From contig JADGJT010000093.1 in NCBI GenBank assembly GCA_027604005.1, forward strand, positions 1-64,000: a DNA stretch of 64,000 bases, written 5' to 3'. The DNA is from Dinochytrium kinnereticum. Its lineage: Eukaryota; Chytridiomycota; Chytridiomycetes; Chytridiales; Chytridiaceae. Below the pieces are notes generated by a model. That model ran no database searches and was not told the origin of the DNA. It was given only the letters and a program-made list of their open reading frames with translations. Positions 34,785-47,552 of this stretch are shown one piece after another. Numbering within the stretch: position 1 is the stretch's first letter; each line of letters starts with the position of its first letter. Position numbers and translations under genes: made by a program.

Positions 34785-37700
34785 TCACTTGAAATGCCTT
34801 AATGGCCTGGACGCGTCGACCCAATCAAGAAACGTACGCGCGTCGACAGCCTCAAAATAATTCCTCGCAAGCTTCATGTGTGCCTGAAGTCCGTCCAGCA
34901 GCCACAGCCCCGCATGAGCAGTCCCTAGCCATATAGGGTTTCTCTGCTGTAAAAACCCCACCATCTGAGGGGTTAGCAATGAGCGCAGTCGTTTTCGCGC
35001 CCTCCTCCGATTTCCAAGCAGTATGGCCTCCAGTGCCTCGAAAAGCTTCATGTAGATGCGAGATCGGTACACGCCTTTTGCAAAGGCACGAAACATAGGT
35101 GCCGAGACTCTGAAACAGTCCAGCAGGGCCTTACGCTGAGCTGGGATCTTGATAGATGCCATAGGGTTGGAATCTATGAGGCTTAGAATGGGCCATCCAG
35201 CCAAGAATCCAAATTGAACGGTTATGTAAAGGAAGCTTAGAAATCGAAGGTTTCGGCTGCACTTTGCTAGGAATGCCAAATTGTTGATAGCATCTTCTAC
35301 GTCATTCTTAATTACTGCTCGCCACACTCTTCCAGCGGTGGGAGGGGATTCGGAGGTTTCTGGGAAGCCCTCATATTGCTCTACAATTCTGTGATCGTTT
35401 GAGTGTAATAAGATTGTACGTTAGTGGCAGGAAAACGTTCAGCACATGTGGTTTAATTTGAAAACAAGATTGTTTACTCAACAAGGGCAGGATCTTGCGT
35501 AAAATAAATACCTTTTCTTATACGATTCAAGTTGGTCCATGAAGAAAGTGATCGCATCGACACGCTTCATTGTGATCGAAAACATGAGGCCGAGGGAAAA
35601 TGTATTATGATCCGTCAAAGCATTCATGTAAAGAATTAAGTCCAGTCGTGAGAGAAATAGGTTTTCAACCTCCTCATAACTTTTGGGATGTCGAAGATAC
35701 GAAAGGGTGCTGCTCAAAGCTAAGGGGAGAGAGATTAATACGAGTCAAGCTACAAGCTGAAAGATAACATAAAAGGTTTACATTGCATTCCAAGCATATC
35801 TCCTTTCTTTTCGAAGGCCCTAGCCATTGAATGAAAGTATTGGTTTGCAGAATTTAGGGTAACATTAAGGTTAGTAGATGATGAAAAATAATAATTGTTG
35901 GGCAGGGATATGAGCGCTTAGATTATACAAACATCTTATTCGTCTCCGCTAATCTTTCAAGCTTACTCTCATCGGCTTGTGCCGATAGCACCATAGTGAG
36001 AAACGGCATGGCGGGTCGCAATAGTTCCGGATTGGCCTTCTTCGCAGCATGAATCCCGGCCGAAAGATACACCCGGCTAAGAGTCGGTATCTTGATCATA
36101 AACATGTAAGACGCTACGATTGATGCCACGGCCCACAAAGCAGGCTCCATTTCAGTAAGAGGCATTGTTTGATTCAGCAGCTCCAATATTATCACCATTT
36201 TGTATCCTTCGGGGATGACCGTCGTCGGAATAGAGACCCAAAGCAGTGCATTTAACGATTTTGTGATGTAAACTGTTCGTTTGGAGTTGTACGAAGAACC
36301 TCCTTGCTTGCCGGATTTCTTTTTGGATGATCCTTGCAGCGGTATCTTTCCGCCAGATGTCAGAGCCAAAAGTCTTATCTGGCGAAAAAAGCGTCGAAGG
36401 ATATCCCTTTTAGTAAAGTTGGAAGGTGCAGGAAAGTTAACCCCGAGAAGCTTCAGGGCTCGTATAGCAGAGGAGATGGTAATGTCGAGGCGGTAAGAGA
36501 CGCTTCCAGAACTCGAAAGTGTCGCATGCCATATCGCTTGACGTTCGTTGTCTACAATCTGGGCTGGTATGTTTTCTTTCAAGGAGTCGAAATAGTCTAT
36601 GAGTTGCTTTAGAATCACTATCACCTCGGGAGTGAAGCTTCGGCGTTCATAATACAGTCTGATTTGTATTTGCATGGAAATTGATCAATTAGAAGGATCA
36701 GCAAAGAAACTCCAGAAATACGCGAAAGAAAAAGAGGATTCTTACCCAAGCTCTTCCCCGTATAATATTCTCTTGTCTATTAGAGGGGTCAACCAGAAAT
36801 GATGATACAGTGACGGCAAATATGTCCCCCTGTTCTCTTCATTCACTCGGCTCTCCAAAATCCTACCAACTATAGAATGCAAATTCCCCTTCTCAGAATA
36901 TGACAGGCTCTCATATATAGCGTTTGCAATTGATATATGCCGAAAGTAAAATGATCTTAAGCCGATGGGATTTTCTGGAAAGTCTTCATCTGTTCCCTTA
37001 GATTCGGTTGGATTTCCAGTCCATTCGGGAGTGGGTGCGCGTGGAGATGTCTGCACGCTATCATCGCTTTCGACACCTGCGCACTTGATGAAAGCGAATG
37101 TATCCTCTTCTTCAATGAGATGAAGCAAATGACGCACGCCTTCTTCCCTTGAGTCGGTTGCGTTGGGATTTATTATATCATACACGTCGTCCAGGTGGAA
37201 GTACTGACCAAAAATGCTCGCATGCCGGAGGAAATGCTGGAAGTCATGATGCAATCTTTTGGAGAGTAAATGATGAGTTTGTTTGTTTTTTGTTGGTTCA
37301 ATTGTGGGACTCTGGCTGTACCTATCAAACTGCATGATGATGGCATGGCTAACGTTTTTTTCGAGAAGTTCCGAAACAAAGCTTTCCATCCCGCTTTTTA
37401 ATTCCAATGAGGATTCGGCAGATACTCTGAAAACGTCATTTTTTTGGAGCACTTGGACCATCATTTGAAGAACGAGTGGGCTGCTGGCTGTCTTTTTCCA
37501 GAGCACTGAAATATAGGAGGGGAAAAATGGACAGGGTTTGATGTTAGCTCAAGGGTTTAGGTCCTTGCTTAACTTACTTGACGATATGTTGTTGTTAATA
37601 GACTCAGCGCCTTGACTCTGGAACGAAGATAATAAAAAGTCTATCACATCTTGCTCTTCAAGTCCCTTCAGAGGAACGTGTACTAATGCGGCAGATGACA

Positions 37701-40700
37701 TAATAGGGCGGATACCGGGTATATTATAATCGCTTAATGGCCGACAATAAAACATCATGAATATCTGTTTTAATTTGGAAGATTTAGTATGTGAGAAAAT
37801 GAGCCTAGAGACGTGAACTAATTTAATATACCTCTGAGAGGGGGCTTGATAGTTGACCCAAGACTTCCAAAGACACTGAGTCCATCCACTGTGTTGACGA
37901 TACGTTAAAATAGGAGCACTTTAAAGACGGGAAAATAAGGGAATCAAGTAACAGACCTGAAGATCGTCAAATATAAACACAGTCTTAGTTTTCTTAGACC
38001 ATCGCTTTAAGAGCCTAACCACAAGCGCGACCAACACCGTATTCCTTATTTTGGGAGGCATCTCTTTGGTGGTATCAGTCTCCGACACATTATGAACAGA
38101 AGGAAAAAACACCGCAAGCAATGGGTGGAGCAAAGGGTTCTCATCCATCCCAGACAGAAACCGTTGAAGAGAGTCAGAAAGCTGCCTTCCAGCGGCTAAG
38201 TCGATCTCTGTTGTGGATTGAATGGATAATCCAGAAGTATATTCCGAATCATTTGCAAGCATAGATGAGGTGCATATTGATGTGTGACAGCTTGCTGTGG
38301 AGTTTGAGAGTTTGCGGGAAGGAGTATATCTCGTTGTGGACAGAAAACGGGATTCCTCCCTGAAAATGTGTTGTATCGTACCGCGGAGTCCAGAGAAGGG
38401 TATCAGTGTGCATTCCTTTGCTATTCTTGTAATGCTACATAAAAGGGGGGGGGGCGGGGGGGTAATGATTAGGAGTGCTGGCAGATGTGATTGTGCTGAA
38501 GAACAGTTGTGATAGAAAATTGAGGTTTGAAACAAAAGGTAAGTACCAAAGGTCTACCCCTAATTTTTTTGCTTCCGTTATGAAATAGTCTAGCAATGTT
38601 GATTTACCAATCCCACTTGGACCTTCAACTACGACCACTGATGTCTTTACATTTTTCATCCATGAGCTCAGTTCATCAACAAGCCTCCGTCTTTCGTTTC
38701 GGTACCCAAATATCTTCAGGTTATCTACCTTAGATCCTTCTATGCGTGTGGCTGATTCTATTCCTGATTTCGTATCTTGCAGTCCTCCTTGATTTCGAGG
38801 GTGATGATTTTTGGGTGAGTCGACGTGAAAGACGTCTATAAGTGCCTCGGAACCCTTGAATCGGTATCGCCCAAGATGACCAGTCTTAAGATCACTGCTG
38901 GAGCTTGCAGTGGTATAGTCGCAGACTATGGGATAATGTGGTGAGGCAACCCCGAGAAATCTTGCTGCCTGATTCACAACATCGCCTTCACGTACAAAAC
39001 AAGATTAGAAAAATAGGAAAAGAAGGGCGCTAATGGAGTATAATACCAAGAAGACTCGCTTCGCTACGAATAAGGTTTCCTAATTTTGCAAAAAGGATGG
39101 TTCCAGAAGTTACCGATATTGCAAACTTGCACTCTTTGAAATGTTCACGGAAATAGATCGCAGTCAATAGAGCACGCATGGGCTCATTTTCATGCGTCCA
39201 CGGCTTTTGATGGAAATGGTGTAAGTACGAATTCATTTTGTTCAAGACAAATTCACCATACCGGAAGGCCGAAACATGCCAGCATGGTTTGGCCCTTGTC
39301 GTCGACTTAAGAAATTTAGGTGAGTACCTCATCAATGCAACAGATGTACCCTACCAGCATACTGTTGAAAAACACCGCCATTCTGTCGAAGTCCTTCCAA
39401 GAAAATGGTCATAGCCTTTTGAGCAAGCGTAGGGTCAAAGCGAGTCAATAGTTTGACAAAAATGATGCTAATCGACCGGTATTGGCTAGAGAAGCCTGTT
39501 TTTATATGTAGATTAGACTGTAGAAAAGAATTCACAAGATCACCTACTTGAAAACGTGTACGAACTGCCTTGTTCACCCTTTTGAAGAGGTCCATTCACT
39601 TTGCTGAAGTTTTCTGATCGCCTTCTTTCTGCTGATAATCCGTAGCTTTGTACGATCGATGCGTTTACAAACTTGCTCAGGAGGTCAATAAACTCATCTG
39701 GAACCGCTACCATAAAGGAGTCCCTTTTCAACGAAATCTTTCCGTCATCTTCTATCGTGGACGACATTCTTCGAGACGAGTAATTCAAACTCCCCCACCT
39801 ATCAGAAAAGTACATGGAGGTTGATCCAGGGATGTAGACTGGGCCCTCGATTGTATTGTCTAAGATAATATTGGCAGCCCGCTGGTCGATTATTACGCTT
39901 GTTGCCGTTGACCTGGTCATCAGCGGTACGCTCTTGTTGAATTCTTGCTTGCTAGACATGAAACTCTCCCATGAGCTTCGATCCACGGCCGCCTCGCCTA
40001 TTTTATTTTTTTTGGTCAAGCATATTTGTATATATTCAGAAATGGACCGCAGATAAGGACTTGGATACAGAGATAATCGCGGTTCCAAAAAAAAAAAAGG
40101 ATACACACCAGCAGATGCTTCATTCAAGAGATCTCCTAAAGACGAAAGACATTCTCCATTCAGAACATAATCGAGCCGATTCTCCAAATCGCCCAAGATG
40201 ACGTTGCAAACAACACCAGAGGTAACCGCGATATGCAGTTTAAGCTGGACCTCCGCTGGCATCGACATTTTCGGAGTCGCAGGCACCGATGTCGGATCAG
40301 TACTCGAAAAAGATAGCCTATTCCTTTTCTTCATCGTGTGGGGAGCAGAAGTGGATGGTAATCGTTCCAAGCCGACGGGTTTTTCTGGACCAGCCAACGA
40401 AAGCACCTGGAGCAGCTGAGTGGTGTCGATAGTAACAAGCGGGTGATGTTTTAAGATGTAGACGCAGCAGTCAATAGCTCTGTCAATAACATTTGCCTCT
40501 GTTGACAGAGAAGAGTCATTTCTGAACGCGACCGTAACGGCATCTCCATGAAACTTCACGACATCTCCTCCGTAAAGAACAACCGTTTCGATTATCTGAA
40601 TCCAAAATGTGTCAGAGAGAACTATAATTGGCTCCACTGGATCAACAACAGCAGCCTTTTTCAGACCTTGCTCATAAACTCGCAGACAGCCGTTGTTATC

Positions 40701-41057
40701 AGCTCAGATGAAACCTTCCCATGGACTGCCTATTTTCCCTTAGTGAATGGACATTCTAGAACCGTATCAAATGCCCTACCAGCCGTGATGTAAGCGATGA
40801 GTAGCCCGATATATCTATCATCACCTATATATATCTCAAAGCTTTAGATTTCACTGCCGTCTCCTCCTACCGCCTTTGATGCGGAGGTTTGAGAGAGAAC
40901 GCGGAAATCTCACCACCGATGCAAAAGACGTTTCGACGAATGGTCCTCCCCTCTTCAAACAAGAAACAACGGCCTGACATCTTTGCCGGTCCGAGACGGT
41001 CTGACGAACATAATCGCTCACAAAGCTGGCGATGATGTCGTGTTTTCTTGACTCCAT
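34785..41057 (-). CDS. soluble adenylyl cyclase-like protein (ADCY10 type): two cyclase domains, NTPase, helical C-terminus
   Basis: Many exons; the 5' ones are 41057-40914, 40825-40780, then 40731 down through AVHGKVSSELITTAVCEFM, 40595-40110 and 39997-39578. The first cyclase domain has VMIDISGY, YGGDVVKFHGDAV, TSGVVCNVILGD and LLNEASAG. The second has YRSISIIFVKL, VDDKGQTMLACFGLP, SHENEPMRALLTA-type sequence (here THENEP), TSGTILFAKLG and GDVVNQAARFLG. A P-loop VVVEGPSGIGKST follows, then a long helical region to TGA at 34785. This order (C1-C2-NTPase-repeat) is that of soluble, bicarbonate-responsive adenylyl cyclase. No membrane segment is seen. In the 46-nt second exon, family alignment needs a one-base frame change after DISGY. 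The product would make cAMP, perhaps linked to zoospore motility (inferred). Confidence 0.85.
39544..39577 (-). other. 34-nt intron in the cyclase gene
   Basis: Between ...NGPLQKG and DLVNSFLQS the minus strand reads gtgaac...caagtag. Removing these 34 bases joins the two frames in phase 1 and gives a continuous cyclase linker. Keeping them leads to a stop. It is among the shortest introns in this window. Confidence 0.6.
40780..40825 (-). other. cyclase exon 2 with apparent one-base insertion
   Basis: The exon reads GTGATGATAGATATATCGGG CTAC and then T TCATCGCTTACATCACGGCTG. The first frame gives VMIDISGY, and only the frame shifted by one gives SSLTSRL, the normal continuation of class III cyclases. 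The exon is 46 nt, whereas 45 would keep phase with both neighbours. Confidence 0.65.
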
Positions 41058-42004
41058 CGACCCCAGCTCATCTCCTTAGTTTCTTTTTTGGGCAATGCAG
41101 AACTTGCTGGAATTAAAAATAAGAACGGCTTGACCCATAGTACCTGATTTTCCCTCAAAAGATTCCCAGTAAATCCATATGTAATAACACGTCGATCCCA
41201 ACCTCAACCACCTGAAATAATTATTTAATATATGTTGCTGCGGAAGCATATGGGTCTGTTTTTCTTGGTTTGGTTGAATGCATGGGCTGGAGTGAAGCTT
41301 TGTATATATGCCCGAGAAAAGGGCCGAGAAAAAGTGTAGCTGTTCGGTGGCTTCAACGCTGTGTGTGTTCAAGCTGTTGATTTTAAGCTTCAAGTAAAGC
41401 TCCTTCTCCCATTGATAACTTAAAATCACAACACCCAAACACTACTTGGTTCAAAGTGGTCAGGCTATAAATGGACAGAGCGATTATTTCACGCCGTTCT
41501 TGAACAAGACATATATCAAACCAAACATCCAATCCAAGTCAAAAAGAGGCAAGTAAACCAAAACACGTCAGGAAAGGGCCGCATCGCATTGCGTGCTGTT
41601 CTATGAAGTTTTTTCGGCTTAGGGAAGGGAAGGCACTTTGAAGGAATTGAGGTAAGCAAACGACCAAAGTTAATTAACGGAAACTTAATAGCCAATATGA
41701 AATGTAAATATAATTCATGGAAAGCACCCAAATAATAAAAAAGGAATTCAACAAAAAAACAGCAATCGAGGGAGACCCTCAAACCAATAAAGTTTAGCTC
41801 AAGAAGCAATTGCCGAGATGTTTGACGTTTGACCAAAAACGCGATGCGACAAAAAAACAACAACAAAAAAACATCACATGACGTGTGGCTAAAAAAGAAA
41901 ACTAACAAGTGCAGAGGTTCCTATTACCATCACAACAGTGGTCAAAGTCCTCCTAAAGGTATACAAGAAAAAAACAAAAAAAAAACTAGCCTTCTCCCCC
42001 CTTC
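41058..42004. other. intergenic region upstream of cyclase
   Basis: This holds the promoter of the cyclase (minus) and the 3' flank of RRN3 (minus). A-rich runs near 41,850-41,990. No gene seen. Confidence 0.4.
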
Positions 42005-44783
42005 TCAAATATCCAAAGAAGTGCTCATGAACTCGACATCGCTCTCCCCACCAACCCCAGATGACGCTCCAACGCTCCGTTCGTCCTCCTCTCCCTCCCC
42101 AACCCAAACCGCGTAATGCCCTTCAATCCTCTTCCCCGTCAACACAAGGTGACATGGGTCAAAAGGAAAGAAAGCCTCCAAGCATTCCGTGGGGTGAAGA
42201 AATCCTCCTGCAGGAGCCTGAAGAGCGTCTCCAGCAGTGGCGGCAGGGGAGGGCGATGTAGGAGAGATGGACATTGGTGATCGACCTGACATAGGGCTGC
42301 CAGAAAAGGCGTGGGAGGTTGAGGCGGGCGTACGGTGGCTGGTGTAAGATATGGCGGCGGAAGGTGGAGGTTTTAGGTGCTGTGAAGAGGCGATGGGATT
42401 AGGTGGTGGGAATGCATTGCGTTCGTTGGGCTTTTGCATGAGGGCATAGCAGTAGAGGAGGTCGAGTTTGTGGGTGATGCGAGCAAACTCTAACACTACA
42501 GCTCGAGAACAGACCTTTTTTTTTTAAATTTTATAAAAAACACGTTAGAAATGTTGATAACGAATTAGAAAGGACGAGAGAGCCGAAGCAGCTGATTGGA
42601 TTGATTCCAAGAAGCGGCCATATGATCGAAAATAAAAGAATAAAGCAAAACAATCTCTCACCTTCAACGGCGCAAATCTCGACATAACAACTCGTTGAAA
42701 CCCATTCATCTCCGCAGGAAGCATCCCTTTGTTAAATCTCCCCGCACCCCCTTCCACTCCCCCTGAAACAATCAACGCCCATCGAAAGCAGAAGACGTAA
42801 AGAAGTGCCTGAACGACGGAATAAAACAATCCAAACTTCTTCAGGTCCGGTCCACCCCCCATCGAAATCGATTCCGCCTCGTTCCCCTCAACAAAACCCA
42901 CAGCCCATCCATTCAACATCTTAACAATGTGCAGCACGTTCTCGGTATCGAGAAACGAGGCTCTGGCGACAAAAGAGGATAAGTATGCTGAAGCCGAGAT
43001 ACGTAGGATGGAAGGGGACGATGTGTCAAAGGTCTTTTGAACAAGGAGGACGAGAAACCGATCGGTGAGCGTCGCGTCTAACGAACAGGCGTAGAACCAC
43101 AGGAACTGAGTGTACCGACACTTGTGAGTGGGGAGAATGGTGCGTTCAAAAATCTCCAAAAGCATGCTTCGAAAAGAATCGCGGGGGTTTCGAATCGAGC
43201 GGGTTGTGGTTGGTGGAGGGTTTGAGGGCTGCGTCAGAGCTTCCTGAACGTATCCCATAAGGAGGTTAAGCATCGAATCAAGCTTTCCAGCCATTTTCAT
43301 GAAGTCATGGACAATCATCGGAGGGGCGTCGTCGCTGTCTGAGTCACTTTCAAAACCGTCCTCTAGATCAAGTTCGTCGTGCTCATCTTCTGAATCGTTG
43401 TCATCGTTGTCGGCGGATTTTCTAATGCCATTTATATCCACAGTTCCTTCCAGACCTTCACCATCCAGCGCGTCCGGGTCAAAACAGTGCTGGAAAACTG
43501 ATTGGTAATCTTCCTCATCGAGATCGTCCAAGGCTGTTTGAATCTCGACCTGTAAAACACAGGATGTGAGCCACCAGTTATATCTCATTATCGAAAAGAC
43601 GAAAAGGAGGTTACAGGCAAAAGAAAACTAAAGCACCCACATCAATCTGAACGGCTCGATCTATCGCCAAGCCCCAAATTGGTCTTTGCAGAACTGGCGC
43701 ATACTCTGCGATTCTCATCATGTTTCGAATGTACCACACATTGGCCTGAACATTCTCCGTCTTATGAGGAAAGTTCTCGGTCAAAATCGGGATCATGAAA
43801 GAGAGGCCAGATGGAATAAGGCGAAGAACGCCTCGAAGGCATTCATGTATTTGATCAAAGGCTGTGGAAAGGTCGGCACTGCTTCTGAGATTTGCTTTAT
43901 CGCTGGCTGTTGCGATAGGGATATCAGTCATTAAACACGAAAGAGGGGGCTGCCTCAAACCAAAAACAACTTACCATTTCGAAGCCACCCTACCAACATC
44001 CTGACAACCGGCATCATGTAAAATGCATGCGCGGAAACTAGGTTCTCTAAAAAGTGTCGATACACCTGCACGAATTCATCCCCCCTTCCAATCCAATCGA
44101 CCTTGAGCAGCAAATCAACCAACGAGGCAAGTCTCGGCGATAAACTTGACACAACAGCAGAGAATGACTTCACCCACTTTGTAAGCGTCGCTGTTGTGAC
44201 CTTCTTAGCTGCGCCAGGTTCGCGGGATGATGAGGAGGTTCCATTGGTTGGTGTTAGGGTTGCAGAGAGGTCTAGGGTGGAGATGATGTTGAGGTAGGCC
44301 CCTGAGTCGCCCTGGAACATAAGGTTAGTCTATGCGTCCAGCAGGTGAGATTACAGGGCCCCAACGGGTTTTGCTGACACCCACCTTCTCATGCAGCGAT
44401 AGAGCCTCAACGAGGAAAGTGACCATGGACGTATCATCCATTTCCTCCCAATCCTTCAACACCTCTCCCTTTCCCTCCTTCTCATCAGCCCCTCCATCCT
44501 TAGGCTCCTCAAAGAACCTCACTGACTTCTTGACACCTCCAACCCCCGCAGTCGCCAAAGTCGGCGGGGTAGACAGATTCGGTTGAGGTCTGGACGACAA
44601 AATCTGCTGGTGCTTCCTCTTCGCCAAATCATCAACCGCAACCAGAGCGGGGACGAGAAGACTTGTAGGAAGGGAAAAGGTGTGGGTGATTGACTGGTTG
44701 GAGCCTTGCAGGGATGGTGGAGATGATGAGGGTGGGTTGAGCTGCCTATCAGGCTCAGGCAGGATGATGGATGTCGGCATCAC
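42005..44783 (-). CDS. RRN3: RNA polymerase I-specific initiation factor RRN3 (TIF-IA)
   Basis: Five exons join in phase from ATG 44783 to TGA 42005-42007. The HEAT-like body shows FYMMPVVRMLVGWLRN, LRGVLRLIPSGLSFMIPIL and NVWYIRNMMRIAEYAP. An acidic insert follows (DNDDNDSEDEHDELDLEDG), then YTQFLWFYACSL, LLYVFCFRWA and VCSRAVVLEFARITHKLDL-LYCYAL. The C-terminus carries FFPFDPCHL, the usual RRN3 end motif. RRN3 binds Pol I and recruits it to rDNA promoters, so it acts in the nucleolus and links growth signals to rRNA synthesis. The N-terminal 100 residues are Ser/Pro-rich and not conserved. Another Ser/Pro-rich insertion lies after KPNERN. Confidence 0.92.
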
Positions 44784-45669
44784 CTCCGTCGATGCTTGAA
44801 CTGTTCTGAAGGTGGCTAAAGGATGCTTTTGGGGGGGTGAAGTGGTTCCTGCAGTGGGCTGTATGGTGCCTGTGGTGGTGGGTTTGGAGAAGTTGACTGC
44901 CTATTGCCCTAACCCCTCCCCGTTTCCGCCGAAGATGTCAGGGTGATGCTGATGCTGTAAGGCCCTTCCTTCCTAATGCCGTCTCTGATGGTCAGGCTGG
45001 AGCGTCGAGGTCGAGTCCCGAGTCTGTCCTTTTGAGCGAGGCCAACAAACGAAACGAAGCAAGAGATGTGGTAGTGACTGTGCACAAAGGAGAAAGAAAG
45101 AAAGAAAAAAAAAAAAAAAATTCACGCTAGGGGTGATGCCTCCGCTGTGCCCGTCACGGAACGCATCGACCGCATCGACGGAGACGCCAGGCGACGAACA
45201 CGAGCTGGATCATTTCGGTCATGAAGGGAAGGGACGGGCTGCAAGATGTCTGGTTTCTTTGCGGGGGGCGTTCCGCCGCAAGCACGAGCAAGCACAACAC
45301 ACTACAGAGATAGAAAGAGAATTAAGTTGGCAAGCAGCTGAGAGGCGTCATGTTCAAACTTTGGACAGAGCAACAATCGTAGAATACAATTGGGATTGAA
45401 GGGTACGTCAAAGTCCAAAAATCACATACAGACGCGGCAACAACATGAAGAGAATACGATACCCACTTTTTTAATTTTATTTTGGCGATAAAATGAAAAA
45501 CAATAAAAGAAAAAAATACAGAGATAGGGATGTAAAAGGACCGAGAAAAAGAGTTTGAGGTGAGAAACTTGACCAAAGCCAGAACAAAACATGCACAGGG
45601 GCATTGAGTAAAAACAAACAAACAAACCAACAACAAACAGACGCGCTAAACCAAAAAGACAAACATCAC
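44784..45669. other. intergenic region upstream of RRN3
   Basis: Holds the RRN3 promoter and the 3' flank of GH76 copy 2, both on the minus strand. An A15 run lies near 45,107-45,120. Nothing else recognised. Confidence 0.4.
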
Positions 45670-47552
45670 TTAGTAAAGAAAGGCGAAAGCCAGTCCGATA
45701 ACAAAGGCGTAAGCAGCCGCAGCAACAGTCTTTCCTTGAGAAGCTGCGCTCGGCTTGTTGGGGCTGCCAGCGGTCACGGGGGGGACAGAGGCAGGGGGAG
45801 CGGGAGGAAGAGCGTTGTTTTCCTTAGGGGCAAAACCACGAACAATAGCGAGGGCGGTCAAGATTTCGAGAGTCTCGATCGCATCACGGGGGTTGGTACC
45901 GTTAGGGTAGGTGTACTTGTCAGGGACTGTTAAGAGAAAAAATATGGTTAAGCATCTTCCTTAATGTAAAAAAGAAAGGAAAAAAAAAAGAAAGCAGTAA
46001 AGCAGGGTATCGTTACCTGGGCTCACAGTCCTGACGCAGTTCCAATCAGCCGCAGTTCCAGGGCAGTTCCTGGCGTTGTCCAAAGCCGTTGCCTCGATGG
46101 CAGCAGCAATCCTGTTCCTAATGCTAACGTCGGGGGTAATGGTGTAGAGAGTGGCGAATCCACGGAAAAGAGCCCAGGTGAAGCCTCCAGGGTCCTTGTC
46201 GCAAACAGGGTACTTTTCACGGCAGATAGGGTCGTAGATAATGTTGTTTGAGTCGACAAAGAAGCTCATAGCGGCCTCAAAGTGCTTGTGAGCCTCGTCG
46301 AGGTACGTTTGGTCTTTCGTCTCATTGTAGAAAATGGCGAGAGCGGGGATAACAACACCGTGTTGGTAGGACCACTGTAGAGAATGGAGATTTAGTGTTT
46401 TTCAAAAACTAAAAAAACACAAGAAAAGAGGTGATGTACTAACGGGGTTAGGAGTGATAGTTCCGCAAGTCTCGGCGGTAGGTCCGTCACTAGCAGTCTC
46501 AATTCCATCAATAATCATGTAATCCGATTTGATGACATATTGCTTCATCCACTTATAGATCATATCACCCACAGTCTTGAAGTAAGGTTCCTTTGTCAAG
46601 CTGTATAACCTAGCAGCCATTTGAACAGCCTGGCCGTTGGAGATCGAGGACTTGTAGTTCTTGGACTTGGAGTTCCTGTCACGAGACCAGTAAATTCCAC
46701 CACCACAGGTGGCGGGCTCCCATTGCTCCATCATCTGAACGAGGGTGCGGTTGCTGATCTGCACCCAGGATCGACCCTTTTCACCTTGAGCACCGTTGGG
46801 GTTCACCAGCGCATCGCCACCCCAGATCTCCGCACCAGTAAGGGCTGTAGATTGAAAAGAAAAGAAAGATAAGTAACTGATAGACGAGGATAATATGAGG
46901 TGAGGCTTTTTAAGGTTGTTGAAGATCCTTTCAAAACATTCCTAAGTCCAGTTTTGAACCAAGCCATTATTATTGCACCGGCCATCCAACGGGATGAGCT
47001 TGCATGCAATGATTCCGCATCTGGCCGATATCAAGAACAGAAAATAAAAAGAGAAAAACTCACTTGCAAGCGCCCACCAGGCGATATCATCATTCCACTT
47101 GCCCTGGAGGGTAGCCTGGATACCCGAGTTCCCATCCAAAAAGTCACCCTGATCATAGTACGTAGCGATGATAAGCTGGGACGAGATGAAGTTATCATAC
47201 TGGGTGTCCCCAAAGTACTTTCGGTACTGAAGGTACGTCTGCCAATACATCCCAGACTCATGCCACTGGACAAGGTTCTGGTCCCAAGCACCGTCTCCCC
47301 AGGTAGAGTAGTACTCGCCGAGCCACTTGCTGGCAAGACGGCCGGCCGTATCAACGGCAGCTGGATTTGAAAAGAACAAGAGGGTAGTGATGTGTTAGAG
47401 AGGACCATAGGTTGACTGTGTGTGTGGGTGGGAGGAGGAGATTTGATGGATGGCTCACCTGAGCTCTTAACGTCCAGCTGAATAGCACCGATGGCCGATC
47501 CAACTGCTGCAGATAGCAGAAGGAGGAGCTTTGAAGATGAGCCAAAGAGCAT
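45670..47552 (-). CDS. GPI-anchored GH76 alpha-1,6-mannanase / transglycosidase (Dfg5/Dcw1 type), copy 2
   Basis: Multi-exon gene from ATG 47552 (signal peptide KLLLLLSAAVGSAIGA) to TAA 45670-45672. It shares blocks with copy 1: VQWHESGMYWQTYLQYRKYFG, YDQGDFLDGNSG, GKWNDDIAWWALA, CGGGIYWSRDRN, YKSSISNGQAVQMAARLY and NPRDAIETLEILTAL. The NDD catalytic pair is present. The C-terminus is Pro/Ser-rich, then hydrophobic (TVAAAAYAFVIGLAFAFLY), as for GPI addition. Intron positions parallel those of copy 1. The copies are about 11 kb apart with cyclase and RRN3 between, so this is an older dispersed duplication and not a fresh tandem. Confidence 0.9.
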
